Below, one piece after another: positions 1 to 7,366 of a stretch of DNA of 10,395 bases; position 1 is the stretch's first letter, and each line of letters begins with the position of its first letter. The DNA lies in the NCBI GenBank assembly GCA_031553195.1, contig JAVBLV010000010.1, positions 1 through 10,395 on the forward strand. The letters are read 5' to 3'. The position numbers and the translations under genes are program-made. The notes beneath the pieces are model-generated. The model did no database searches. It was given only the letters and a program-made list of their open reading frames with translations, and was not told the origin of the DNA. The stretch is from JAVBLV01 sp031553195 (GTDB lineage Bacteria > Bacteroidota > Bacteroidia > Bacteroidales > P3).

Positions 1-17
1 TTTGTTTAGCCGCAACA

Positions 18-253
18 AATGATTTTTTAGCCTATCTGTCGTCAGCCTTGACTTTTTGTTTCTTTTGCGTCAAGGCAAAAGAAAGATCACAATACAGTCT
101 ATTACATTCTTACCATTATGATAGAAACATTAAAAATTATCTCCACCTGTTTTTTACACTGATCCCAAAATAGTTAAGTAAAAATATCAAAGATCGAAGG
201 AAGATGAGGAGAGGAATAACGGCCTACGACAGATAGCGTTAAGAAAAATCATT
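18..253. repeat. Imperfect inverted arms, possible small non-autonomous element
   Basis: Bases 18-27 (AATGATTTTT) and 32-42 (CTATCTGTCGT) recur as reverse complement at 244-253 and 227-237. The two blocks are separated by 4 bases on the left and 6 on the right. Similarity continues weakly inward (AGCC against AGGCC). The arms enclose about 185 bases without a gene. This could be the terminal inverted repeats of a small non-autonomous element, or two separate copies of one dispersed intergenic repeat in opposite orientation. No target duplication was identified. Confidence 0.4.
45..84. repeat. Two mutually exclusive overlapping hairpins
   Basis: GCCTTGAC (45-52) is the reverse complement of GTCAAGGC (69-76), giving an 8-bp stem. 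TTTCTTTTGC (59-68) is the reverse complement of GCAAAAGAAA (75-84), giving a 10-bp stem with a 6-base loop. The stems share bases 69-76, so only one can form at a time. The arrangement resembles short palindromic intergenic repeats found many times in Bacteroidota genomes; that resemblance is from memory and cannot be confirmed here. Confidence 0.5.
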
Positions 254-326
254 AGAGGAGGGGGTTAAAACAAAATTCTGTTCGAAGCCTCTTTTTGAAA
301 AATAGAGTGACAACGGCTATTATTAT

Positions 327-351
327 TTGAGGGTTGGAATAATAACCTCAA
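327..351 (-). terminator. Possible weak terminator of the Gcr-like gene
   Basis: Bases 327-335 and 344-351 form an 8-bp stem with one bulged G (333) and an 8-base loop, about 30 bases past the stop codon of the minus-strand gene. Read on the minus strand the stem is followed by an AT-rich run (ATAATAATAG), not a clean T-tract, so intrinsic termination is uncertain. Confidence 0.3.
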
Positions 352-379
352 CGGGCGAGTTATTTTGCTTTATTTATTT

Positions 380-2404
380 TTATTGCTTTGCCTCTTTTTT
401 CTCTAAGGGTAAAAAATCGCTGGCTACTCTTGTTTTTTTAGGTGGAAAGATAAAGTCGCGGGGATATTTTTTGAAAAGCCAATAAATATATTTCCCAAGA
501 CTACGGTATCGATTAAACTTTATTTTTCTGGATGCTAGTGCGACCATAAAGGCGAGAGAAAAACTAATCAGAAAGTTAAAAAATCCTATTAATAAAACGC
601 CTAAGCCGGAAAAGAAGAAATCAGAAAAAGAAACATGGAAATTTAGACCATAGAGTCCTATGGCATAATATCCTGTAGAAATTGTAATGTGACGGATATC
701 AAAAGGAATTCCAAAAATATATCCCACAAATGAAGCCATGCCTAAAAAAAATCCCAGTGTTAAATTTCCCATAAATGCGCCTAAATTATTTTGGATATAA
801 TTAGCTACCTTATCTAACTTGTTTGGGGAAAGAATACGTTTTAAGAAAGGGTGTAATTTAATGCGTTGAGGAATCTTTTCATAGAGAACCAAATTATCAA
901 AATATCCTGAAATTATGCCTGATAGAAATAAGAAAAATCCTGTAAAACAAGCGTATAATAAACATAAACTTTTTAAAGGATTTTGAGCGTCTATCATTGA
1001 TTGCGCTACTTCTCCATGTGCAAGGCTAAATCCAAATAATTTATCAAATATCAATGCAAAAAGTAAGGCAAGAGGAAAAACAATAATTAAATTACCTATG
1101 AATGAGGCTGTCTGACTGCGAATAACTCTTGAGATTAAAATCGCTAATCTTGCCATATCCACATGCTTGTCTTTTCGATCAATGCTACTGGCGATAGCTG
1201 AAGCTGTCATGGCCGGTTGTTTTGTCGCCAAGGTAGATCCCGTGGAATGAATTAAAAGAAATCCTGTAGCATAATTAATGCTATAGGCGAACCCTTGCCA
1301 AAAGGGGGCAAACTTGACATAATGAAATAAGGACTTTATGACCACAATAAAAGAAATAATAAATCCTCCTTTCATTGCCGATTTAAGCATTGCTTTGTAT
1401 TCTTCAGATGTTGTTGTAATATAGTGTTCTCCCGTATTGCGTTCATGTTCGGCAATTCGATAGGCTAAGAATCCAATAGAACCTCTTAAATAATCTTTGA
1501 TACTATTTTTGGTATTTTCATTTTCAATAATTAATTTGAATTGATTTGTAATTCTTTTATAATCAATGTTTTCATCGCCTAAAAAAGTCAATGTTAAATA
1601 TATCCGATTGATGTATTGCGAAAGTTGTAGTAGCGTATGAGTCAATTTTACGCTGGTTCCTCTTGTGATACTTAATTTACGTATGGAGGATAAAACTTGT
1701 TCGCATTCATATAATAACTTAGGTAAGAGTTCTTTTAATTCGTTAAAATTTTCATTTCGATTTATTCTTCGGATTAGTTCTTGTATGGTTTGAGACTGTA
1801 AGACAAATGGATCGTCTGCTTCGGACGCCTTATAATATTTTCGTATAATTCGTTCCAGGCTTAGGGAAGCGATGTGAAAAGAAATAGTACTCAAAGCTTG
1901 ACTAATTTGTAGTCTCACTTTAGGATCTTTCATATTTAGATTAAATCCGATGCATTCAAATAGTTCTTCCCAAATTAGGTTGCTTACATCTTGTACCCAG
2001 ATATAGTCTTTGCGAGAATAAAAAATGGTATCGATAACAGAAAGAAAACTTCCCTGCTGCTTTAATGGCGGAAGAAATTTATGAGAAAAACGACGGTTCA
2101 ATTCCGAAAAAAAACCATTTTCCTCAAGAATACCACTATTTGTTATGACTTCTGTTATATCGGATTGATGAAAAACAGAACTGAAAAGTTCTCGGAATTT
2201 GGATAATAAAACCGCATCGTTTTTCAGAAATTGAGTAAGCTTACGTAGCTGTATTTCCGCAAAACCGGTTTTATAAATAGGTTTCGGCCTTATTGTTTTA
2301 ATCAGACTTATTAATAATTCAATACTATTTTGATCAAAGGATTCTTGTCGTTTTATTGATTGTAAAATATTGGGAAGCGACAATGTTTTTTGTTTGTTTC
2401 TCAT
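380..2404 (-). CDS. Gcr-type 'site-specific recombinase' family membrane protein
   Basis: The 674-residue protein matches my memory of the family called SpecificRecomb or 'site-specific recombinase Gcr', first named in Neisseria, whose members are of similar length. The first ~340 residues look soluble, helical and charged. The second half is strongly hydrophobic, with segments near 348-365, 435-455, 483-505, 545-570, 580-595 and 605-635, so this is a polytopic inner-membrane protein. The segment KQPAMTA at 395-401, after an HSTGSTLAT stretch, is the most family-like motif. No tyrosine- or serine-recombinase catalytic motif is visible, so recombination is doubtful and the real role is unknown. 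The start is the ATG at 2404, reading MRNKQK. It is transcribed divergently from the M16 protease with over 600 bases between them, and is probably monocistronic. Family assignment is fairly secure; function is not. Confidence 0.75.
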   Translation of the reverse strand: MRNKQKTLSLPNILQSIKRQESFDQNSIELLISLIKTIRPKPIYKTGFAEIQLRKLTQFLKNDAVLLSKFRELFSSVFHQSDITEVITNSGILEENGFFSELNRRFSHKFLPPLKQQGSFLSVIDTIFYSRKDYIWVQDVSNLIWEELFECIGFNLNMKDPKVRLQISQALSTISFHIASLSLERIIRKYYKASEADDPFVLQSQTIQELIRRINRNENFNELKELLPKLLYECEQVLSSIRKLSITRGTSVKLTHTLLQLSQYINRIYLTLTFLGDENIDYKRITNQFKLIIENENTKNSIKDYLRGSIGFLAYRIAEHERNTGEHYITTTSEEYKAMLKSAMKGGFIISFIVVIKSLFHYVKFAPFWQGFAYSINYATGFLLIHSTGSTLATKQPAMTASAIASSIDRKDKHVDMARLAILISRVIRSQTASFIGNLIIVFPLALLFALIFDKLFGFSLAHGEVAQSMIDAQNPLKSLCLLYACFTGFFLFLSGIISGYFDNLVLYEKIPQRIKLHPFLKRILSPNKLDKVANYIQNNLGAFMGNLTLGFFLGMASFVGYIFGIPFDIRHITISTGYYAIGLYGLNFHVSFSDFFFSGLGVLLIGFFNFLISFSLAFMVALASRKIKFNRYRSLGKYIYWLFKKYPRDFIFPPKKTRVASDFLPLEKKEAKQ

Positions 2405-2481
2405 TTCTAGTTTATTCGCAGATTACTTCCTTTTAATGTTAAATTAAATATTAATACTGAGAAGTTTTAAACCAGCGTCAG

Positions 2482-2503
2482 CAAAAATATGAAGACAAAA
2501 ATA
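2482..2503 (-). promoter_or_regulatory. Two tandem -7 boxes for the Gcr-like gene
   Basis: On the minus strand TATTTTTG occurs twice, at 2503-2496 and 2489-2482, both perfect matches to the Bacteroidota -7 consensus TAnnTTTG. They lie about 80-100 bases upstream of the ATG at 2404. No clear -33 TTTG was found at the expected 19-21 base spacing. In AT-rich DNA such matches can arise by chance. Confidence 0.4.
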
Positions 2504-2603
2504 GCGAATTCTTTGGATAGTTTAAGCGTATAATTGATTATACTTTTTTCTATTTTGAATATTTAGTAGGAAATAGCAGACATATCTTCTTTTGCCGAAT
2601 CTA

Positions 2604-2764
2604 AGTAACTGTTTAAAAAAAAATTCCATGAAGTATTTTGGATCTAAAAACGCTCTTTTTTGTCGGAATTTTTACCCAATAGCGCTACTATTCTTGAAAA
2701 ATCACGCCTGTAAAATAGCTGTTTTTATCTCTCAAAATCTTTTCCATAAAAATTTAAACAGTTA
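2604..2764. repeat. Complete MITE-like element (copy A)
   Basis: The element is about 161 bases and too short to encode a transposase. Its ends are inverted: TAACTGTTTAAA at 2606-2617 and the reverse complement TTTAAACAGTTA at 2753-2764, with weaker inverted similarity for another ~20 bases inward. Both ends carry a TA next to ACTGTTT, compatible with insertion at a TA dinucleotide, though true termini and target duplication are not proven. The right-hand 108 bases recur in opposite orientation at 10152-10259 with 7 mismatches. A second copy plus terminal inverted repeats and no coding capacity support a miniature inverted-repeat transposable element. The parent transposase family is not identifiable here. 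Confidence 0.7.
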
Positions 2765-2867
2765 TTAAGTTTTATGATTATTGATCGTAAGTATGTGTTA
2801 TGCTATAGGTAAATGATTCTTAGCATAAATTATTAGGTTCAAATTATGTCAGTTTCAAAAAAATAGA

Positions 2868-2875
2868 TATTTTTG
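2868..2875 (+). promoter_or_regulatory. Candidate -7 box for the M16 protease gene
   Basis: TATTTTTG matches TAnnTTTG exactly, about 150 bases upstream of the protease start. A second, imperfect box (TACCTTCG, one mismatch) lies at 2958-2965, about 60 bases upstream of the start. Neither has a convincing -33 element, so which one is used is open. Confidence 0.3.
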
Positions 2876-3026
2876 TATTCTCAAAATTCAAAGGGATATT
2901 TCTATAATTGAACTGGAATTATTACACTTAAAGTAACCAATCCGGATTCTGTGCGTATACCTTCGAAGTTCAAATAGCTTCCAACAAAATAAATAGTTTA
3001 TTTAACCAATTAAAATCAAATTAAAA

Positions 3027-5930
3027 ATGAGGAAACTTTTTCTTGTGGGATTTATCTGTACGGTATTGGCAGGTAGTCTCTTTGCTCAAAAGCATTACAA
3101 ATACGAAAGCGTACCCAACGACCCCATTAAAGCGCGCATATATACTTTGGATAATGGACTGAAGGTTTATATGTCTGTAAATAAAGAAGAACCGAAAATT
3201 AAAATAACGATTGCAACCAATGCAGGGAGTAAATTAGATCCGGCTGAAACTACCGGTTTAGCGCATTATTTTGAACATTTAATGTTCAAAGGCACCACTA
3301 GTTTCGGAACAACCAGTTGGGCGGAGGAAGAACCTCTTTTAAATCAAATAGAACAACTTTTTGAAACCTACCGTAAAACAACCGACGAAAACGAACGTAT
3401 GCGTATTTACGCCCAAATAGATAGCGTTTCTCAGGTAGCTTCAAAATATGCGATTCCTAATGAATATGATAAATTGATGTCCATTGTCGGTTCTACCGGA
3501 ACCAATGCAGGAACATGGATTGATTTTACTAATTACTATGAGAATATTCCCTCTAATCAACTTGAAAACTTTTTGCTTATACAGGCCGACCGGTTTCAAA
3601 ACCCGGTTATTCGTTTATTCCACACAGAACTGGAAACTATTTACGAAGAAAAAAATATGACGCTTACGCAAGATCGCCGCAGAGTAAGCACAGCCTTAAT
3701 GGAAGGCCTTTTCCCCAAACATCCTTATGGCACTCAGACAACTATTGGTACCCAAGAAAATTTACGTAATCCGTCTATAACCAATGTTAAAAATTTCTTT
3801 AAGACCTATTATGTGCCTAATAATATGGCTATTATCATGTGCGGAGATTTTGATCCCGATCAAGCCATTGCTTTGATTGATAAAAACTTCGGACAAATGA
3901 AATCATCTCCCATTCCTGAATTCAAATTTACTCCGGAAGATCCCATCACTTCTCCGGTTGTAAAAGAAGTATTGGGTAAAGATGCAGAGTATCTTACTCT
4001 TGCTTGGCGTTTGGATAATCCTCGTTCAAAAGAAACGCCGGTTATGCTTTTGGCCGAAATGATTTTAACCAATGGGCATGCCGGACTTGTCGATTTGAAT
4101 ATCAATCAAAAACAACGTTTGTTAAATGCGGGTTCCAGTCCTGGCTTACTTCATGATTATTCTTATTTAATGATGAGCGGAAGTCCGAAAAAAGGACAAA
4201 CATTAGATGAAGTTCGTGATATTTTATTGGAGCAAATTGATTTCTTGCAAGAAGGAAAATTCCCCGATTGGTTATTACAAGCTTGTATTAATGATTTACG
4301 TTTGCGTCAGATTAAAGAGTATGAAACAGACGAAGGTCGCGCGAGCGCAATGGAAGAATCATTCTATTTAGATATTCCCTGGAAAACAAAAGTTGAGGAA
4401 TTTGACCAAATGGAAAAAGTAACCAAACAACAAATTGTTGATTTTGCGAAAAAATATTTACGTCGCGATAATTATGTTATTATTTATAAACGTAAAGGAA
4501 CGCCAAACGATATCGAAACGGTGAAGAAACCTAAAATTACGCCTTTGAAAATCAATCGTGATAGTAAAAGCGATTTTGTAAAAAAGATAGAAGGTATAAA
4601 AGTTGCGGATATTCAACCTGTATTTATTGATTTTCAAAAAGATATAAATAGCGTAAATGCTCAAAACAATGTAAAAGTCTATTATACTAAAAATAACGAG
4701 AATGAATTATTCAATTTAAGTTACGTAATGAACATTGGGTCGTACCAAGACAGATATTTGAATACAGCAGCCGATTATATTGAATATTTGGGAACAGATA
4801 AATACACTCCTGAGCAGATAAAAGAAGAATTTTATAAATTGGGATGTTCTTTCAGTATGTTTGCAGGAGATGACCGTAGCTATGTTACTATTTCCGGTTT
4901 GTCCAAAAATATGGAAGCGGCGATGACATTGTTTGAAGATATTTTAAGTAACGCAAAGCCGAATAAAGAAGCTTTAGACAATCAAATAAACGATGTGTTG
5001 AAATACCGTGAAAATGCAAAACATAACCAACGGGCTATCTCATCTTATTTAAGTACCTACGGCATTTACACCAAAAATTCTCCGCTTCTGGCGACGCAAC
5101 TTTCCGAAAAAGAATTGAAAGCCATTACTCCCGAACAAATGATTGCAAAATTGAAAGAATGGATATCATATAAACAATTTGCTATTTATTATGGGCCGGA
5201 ATCTTCTGACAAAGTGGTTGCGGCTATTAACAAAATTCATAATCCCAAAGATTTGAAAGATACGCCTCCCGCCAAAACATTTGCCGAAGACGTGCCTAAA
5301 AAAGATCGTATTTTTGTGGTAAATTATGACTCTCCGCAAACTACGTTATATACATTTTCGTTTGGAAATAAATACCAAAAGGAATTGGCTCCTAAAATCA
5401 GATTATATAATGAATATTTTGGCGGAAGTATGAATTCTATCGTATTTCAGGAAATGCGCGAAGCCCGTGCATTGGCTTATAGCGCTTTTTCCCAATACTC
5501 TTCTCCGAGCAAGTTGGATCAACTCTATAAAAACCTTTGTTTTATTGCATGTGGCACGGATAAATTGACGCAATCGATAGAAGCTTTTAACGACTTATTG
5601 AAAAATATGCCCGAAAATGACGCTTCATTTGCAATTGCAAAAGAGGCTACGATGAATAGCTACCGTACGTCGCGTATCCCGAAACAACAAGTTGTTTTTA
5701 CTTATCTGGATTGGCAACGTTTAGGACTTACCGAAGATCCGCGCAAGGCTTCTTTTGAAGCGCTTAATACATTAACCTTCCAAGATATTAAACAATTCCA
5801 GAAAGATTACGTAGTTGGAAAACCAAGAACGTATGTTATACTTGGAAATACCGAAAAAATGGATATGAAATTTTTGAAGAAATTAGGCACATATAAAGAA
5901 TTAACGCTAGACGAACTTTTCGGATTCTAA
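3027..5930 (+). CDS. Secreted M16 family zinc metalloprotease, two-domain
   Basis: A pitrilysin/insulinase-family (M16) peptidase of 967 residues. Residues 1-20 form a signal peptide: basic MRK, a hydrophobic core, then a likely cleavage after SLFA before Gln21, so it works in the envelope, probably the periplasm. The inverted zinc motif HxxEH is HYFEH at 80-84 (His80 and His84 as ligands, Glu83 as base). The third ligand is Glu208, or possibly Glu207, in TIYEEKN. About 124 residues separate the motif from Glu208 instead of the usual ~76, because of a helical insertion near 100-155. The C-terminal half is a second M16 domain without HxxEH but with the Arg811/Tyr818 pair in REARALAYS, spaced as in insulin-degrading enzyme. 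Both halves needed for the clamshell fold are present, so it is probably active in degrading peptides. It is single-gene, with a strong terminator after it. The substrate is unknown. Confidence 0.93.
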   Translation: MRKLFLVGFICTVLAGSLFAQKHYKYESVPNDPIKARIYTLDNGLKVYMSVNKEEPKIKITIATNAGSKLDPAETTGLAHYFEHLMFKGTTSFGTTSWAEEEPLLNQIEQLFETYRKTTDENERMRIYAQIDSVSQVASKYAIPNEYDKLMSIVGSTGTNAGTWIDFTNYYENIPSNQLENFLLIQADRFQNPVIRLFHTELETIYEEKNMTLTQDRRRVSTALMEGLFPKHPYGTQTTIGTQENLRNPSITNVKNFFKTYYVPNNMAIIMCGDFDPDQAIALIDKNFGQMKSSPIPEFKFTPEDPITSPVVKEVLGKDAEYLTLAWRLDNPRSKETPVMLLAEMILTNGHAGLVDLNINQKQRLLNAGSSPGLLHDYSYLMMSGSPKKGQTLDEVRDILLEQIDFLQEGKFPDWLLQACINDLRLRQIKEYETDEGRASAMEESFYLDIPWKTKVEEFDQMEKVTKQQIVDFAKKYLRRDNYVIIYKRKGTPNDIETVKKPKITPLKINRDSKSDFVKKIEGIKVADIQPVFIDFQKDINSVNAQNNVKVYYTKNNENELFNLSYVMNIGSYQDRYLNTAADYIEYLGTDKYTPEQIKEEFYKLGCSFSMFAGDDRSYVTISGLSKNMEAAMTLFEDILSNAKPNKEALDNQINDVLKYRENAKHNQRAISSYLSTYGIYTKNSPLLATQLSEKELKAITPEQMIAKLKEWISYKQFAIYYGPESSDKVVAAINKIHNPKDLKDTPPAKTFAEDVPKKDRIFVVNYDSPQTTLYTFSFGNKYQKELAPKIRLYNEYFGGSMNSIVFQEMREARALAYSAFSQYSSPSKLDQLYKNLCFIACGTDKLTQSIEAFNDLLKNMPENDASFAIAKEATMNSYRTSRIPKQQVVFTYLDWQRLGLTEDPRKASFEALNTLTFQDIKQFQKDYVVGKPRTYVILGNTEKMDMKFLKKLGTYKELTLDELFGF

Positions 5931-5953
5931 AATACTGTCCTTTATAAAATTGG

Positions 5954-5991
5954 AAGAGGTTGCTTTATAAATTAATAAGGCAACCTCTTTT
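5954..5991 (+). terminator. Strong intrinsic terminator of the M16 gene
   Basis: AAGAGGTTGC (5954-5963) pairs perfectly with GCAACCTCTT (5980-5989). The stem continues inward through 5964-5968/5975-5979 with one G-T pair, giving about 15 bp with a 6-base loop. The right arm ends in TTTT (5988-5991). It starts 23 bases after the M16 stop codon. Confidence 0.85.
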
Positions 5992-6101
5992 GCATACATA
6001 ACCCTCTTTCCCAACATGCTGTATTATTTCTTGGATTGCAAGCGATTTTTGTTTTTATGTCAGAGAATACGTGAAACAATGAATAATCCGAAATAGTTTC
6101 G

Positions 6102-6109
6102 TACCTTTG
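6102..6109 (+). promoter_or_regulatory. Promoter -7 box of the flavoprotein operon
   Basis: TACCTTTG followed by CA is an exact match to the Bacteroidota -7 consensus TAnnTTTG, in the frequently seen context TTTCGTACCTTTGCA. It lies about 110 bases beyond the preceding terminator. A start a few bases downstream would give a 5' leader of roughly 160 bases before the ATG at 6278. No clear TTTG is present at the -33 position. Confidence 0.65.
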
Positions 6110-6114
6110 CAGTT

Positions 6115-6277
6115 TGAAAAATAGAGTTTATATTGAATCTTTCTTAGCAATGTTTTGCTCCGCCATCATTAGGCGGGTCTTTCCATCGTCAAAAACGACC
6201 TCAAAATCAACTTTTTTTGTTACTATTAACGGTCGCGAGGGTGTGCAACACAATGTCGTGACACACTTTTGATAATT
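6115..6277 (+). promoter_or_regulatory. Structured 5' leader, candidate cis-regulatory RNA
   Basis: The leader contains several self-complementary segments: CCGCC 6160-6164 with GGCGG 6172-6176; CGACC 6196-6200 with GGTCG 6231-6235, competing with a local TCGT/ACGA hairpin at 6186-6189/6195-6198; and GTGTG 6241-6245 with CACAC 6262-6266, which ends 11 bases before the start codon. The alternatives suggest a switchable fold near the ribosome entry site. It does not match any riboswitch class I can recognise. A 40-codon ORF runs through it and is listed separately. Confidence 0.4.
6150..6272 (+). CDS. Small leader ORF, 40 codons, hypothetical
   Basis: An ATG at 6150 opens a frame of 40 codons closed by TGA at 6270-6272, only 5 bases before the ATG of the flavoprotein gene. 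The peptide starts MFCSAIIRRVF and ends NGREGVQHNVVTHF, with a Ser/Thr/Lys-rich middle. The frame is also open upstream as far as a TTG at 6114. No domain is evident. The sequence feels familiar as a short hypothetical protein annotated in several Bacteroidales, but I cannot verify this. It could be a translated leader peptide coupled to the downstream gene, or an accidental frame inside a conserved structured RNA. No Shine-Dalgarno is visible. Confidence 0.3.
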   Translation: MFCSAIIRRVFPSSKTTSKSTFFVTINGREGVQHNVVTHF

Positions 6278-7363
6278 ATGAAATCATTTTTTATCGGGCA
6301 CAAAGAAATCCGGCTACCAATCGTTCAAGGCGGTATGGGCGTGGGCGTTTCGCTTTCAGGGCTGGCTTCGGCTGTCGCTAATGAGGGCGGAGTCGGCGTT
6401 ATATCTTGTGCAGGTATGGGGTTGTTGTATAAGCAAAACTCGGGTAACTATATTGAAGATTGCATCTACGGGCTTAAAGAAGAGTTGAACAAAGCCCGAA
6501 AAATGACCAAGGGCATTATAGGGGTAAATATCATGGTTGCCATATCGAACTATGCAGATATGGTACAGACCGCTATTGCCGAAAAAGCCGACATTATATT
6601 TTCCGGCGCAGGTTTGCCATTGGAATTGCCTTCATATCTCACGCCCGGGAGCAAAACACTTTTGGTTCCTATTGTTTCTTCGGCTCGCGCGGCTAAAATA
6701 ATCTGTGAAAAATGGCAGACCAACTACAACTATCTGCCTGACGCCATTGTGGTGGAGGGGCCTAAAGCCGGCGGGCATTTGGGATTTAAAAAAGAACAAA
6801 TTGAAGACGAGAGCCATTCGCTTGAGCATTTGATACCGGAAGTAGTTTCTATCGCAGCGCAATACAACGCCCGAAAAACGATTCCTGTAATTGCCGCTGG
6901 CGGTATTTCAACAGGCGAAGATATACTCCGTTTCATGGAACTTGGCGCTGCAGGCGTGCAAATGGGGAGTATATTTGTTCCAACTTATGAATGCGACGCA
7001 TCTACTGCATTCAAACAGGTTTACATCAATTCCTCTCAGAAAGACGCCATCATTATACAGAGTCCGGTTGGAATGCCGGGACGCGCTTTCGATAGTAAAT
7101 TTATTCATAGCGTTAACAATGGGGAACAAAAGCCTAAAGGCTGTCCTGTCCGTTGTATCAAAACATGCGACTACACAAAAAGTCCGTATTGTATTATTCT
7201 GGCGCTTTATAATGCTGCCAAAGGAAATATGGACAAGGGATATGTTTTTGCCGGAGCAAACGCATATCTTGCTAATAAAATTAGTAGCGTCAAAGAAGTT
7301 GTATCCAAATTGAAAGCTGAATTTCTGAAAGCAAAACTCGAAAGTCAACTTCAGAATCAATAA
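6278..7363 (+). CDS. Nitronate monooxygenase-like FMN flavoprotein
   Basis: A TIM-barrel flavoprotein of the 2-nitropropane dioxygenase/nitronate monooxygenase family, related to FabK-type enoyl-ACP reductases. Family members bind FMN and oxidise alkyl nitronates or reduce unsaturated thioesters. Visible motifs are PIVQGGMG at 14-21, GPKAGGHLG at 161-169 (His167 at the family's catalytic His), the phosphate-binding PVIAAGGIS near 205-215 and GAAGVQMGS near 226-234. A cysteine cluster CX3CX3CX7C (289, 293, 297, 305) is unusual for the classical enzyme. I chose the ATG at 6278 (MKSFFIG, 361 residues) over an in-frame TTG at 6269. No signal peptide, so cytoplasmic. It is followed after 3 bases by an acyltransferase gene, so a lipid-linked role is possible but unproven. 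Parts of the first half reach 55-58% G+C in sampled lines, well above the flanks. Confidence 0.85.
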   Translation: MKSFFIGHKEIRLPIVQGGMGVGVSLSGLASAVANEGGVGVISCAGMGLLYKQNSGNYIEDCIYGLKEELNKARKMTKGIIGVNIMVAISNYADMVQTAIAEKADIIFSGAGLPLELPSYLTPGSKTLLVPIVSSARAAKIICEKWQTNYNYLPDAIVVEGPKAGGHLGFKKEQIEDESHSLEHLIPEVVSIAAQYNARKTIPVIAAGGISTGEDILRFMELGAAGVQMGSIFVPTYECDASTAFKQVYINSSQKDAIIIQSPVGMPGRAFDSKFIHSVNNGEQKPKGCPVRCIKTCDYTKSPYCIILALYNAAKGNMDKGYVFAGANAYLANKISSVKEVVSKLKAEFLKAKLESQLQNQ

Positions 7364-7366
7364 CAA

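Larger units (their letters stand above)
1..379. other. Gene-free left edge with repeat-like sequence
   Basis: No convincing gene is visible here; the longest ATG-started frames I followed by eye are only about 15 codons. The stretch lies downstream of the minus-strand gene that ends at 380. It holds a compact double hairpin (45-84), two inverted arms (18-42 and 227-253) and a possible weak terminator for the minus-strand gene (327-351), each listed separately. The character is that of repetitive intergenic DNA. Confidence 0.6.
2405..3026. other. Divergent intergenic region, 622 bases
   Basis: This AT-rich region lies between divergent genes and holds no ORF I can support. It contains candidate -7 boxes facing both ways (2482-2503 leftward; 2868-2875 and 2958-2965 rightward) and the MITE-like element at 2604-2764. 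The insertion lies between the two sets of promoters, so it separates the two transcription units without interrupting either. Confidence 0.6.

Noticed and set aside
380..2766. Phase-variation switch in which the Gcr-like protein acts on the nearby inverted repeats
   Set aside because: The protein shows no recombinase active site and looks like a membrane protein; proximity alone is not evidence.
3860..4664. Antisense open frames within the M16 protease
   Set aside because: Short, no domain, and fully inside a well-supported gene on the opposite strand.
294..6127. Shared 15-mer TTTGAAAAATAGAGT at 294-308 and 6113-6127
   Set aside because: Similarity does not extend on either side, and in AT-rich DNA of this length one such match can occur by chance.
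6269..6277. In-frame TTG at 6269 as start of the flavoprotein
   Set aside because: It adds only three residues and overlaps the TGA of the leader ORF. The ATG at 6278 gives the MKSFFIG start and is the simpler choice.
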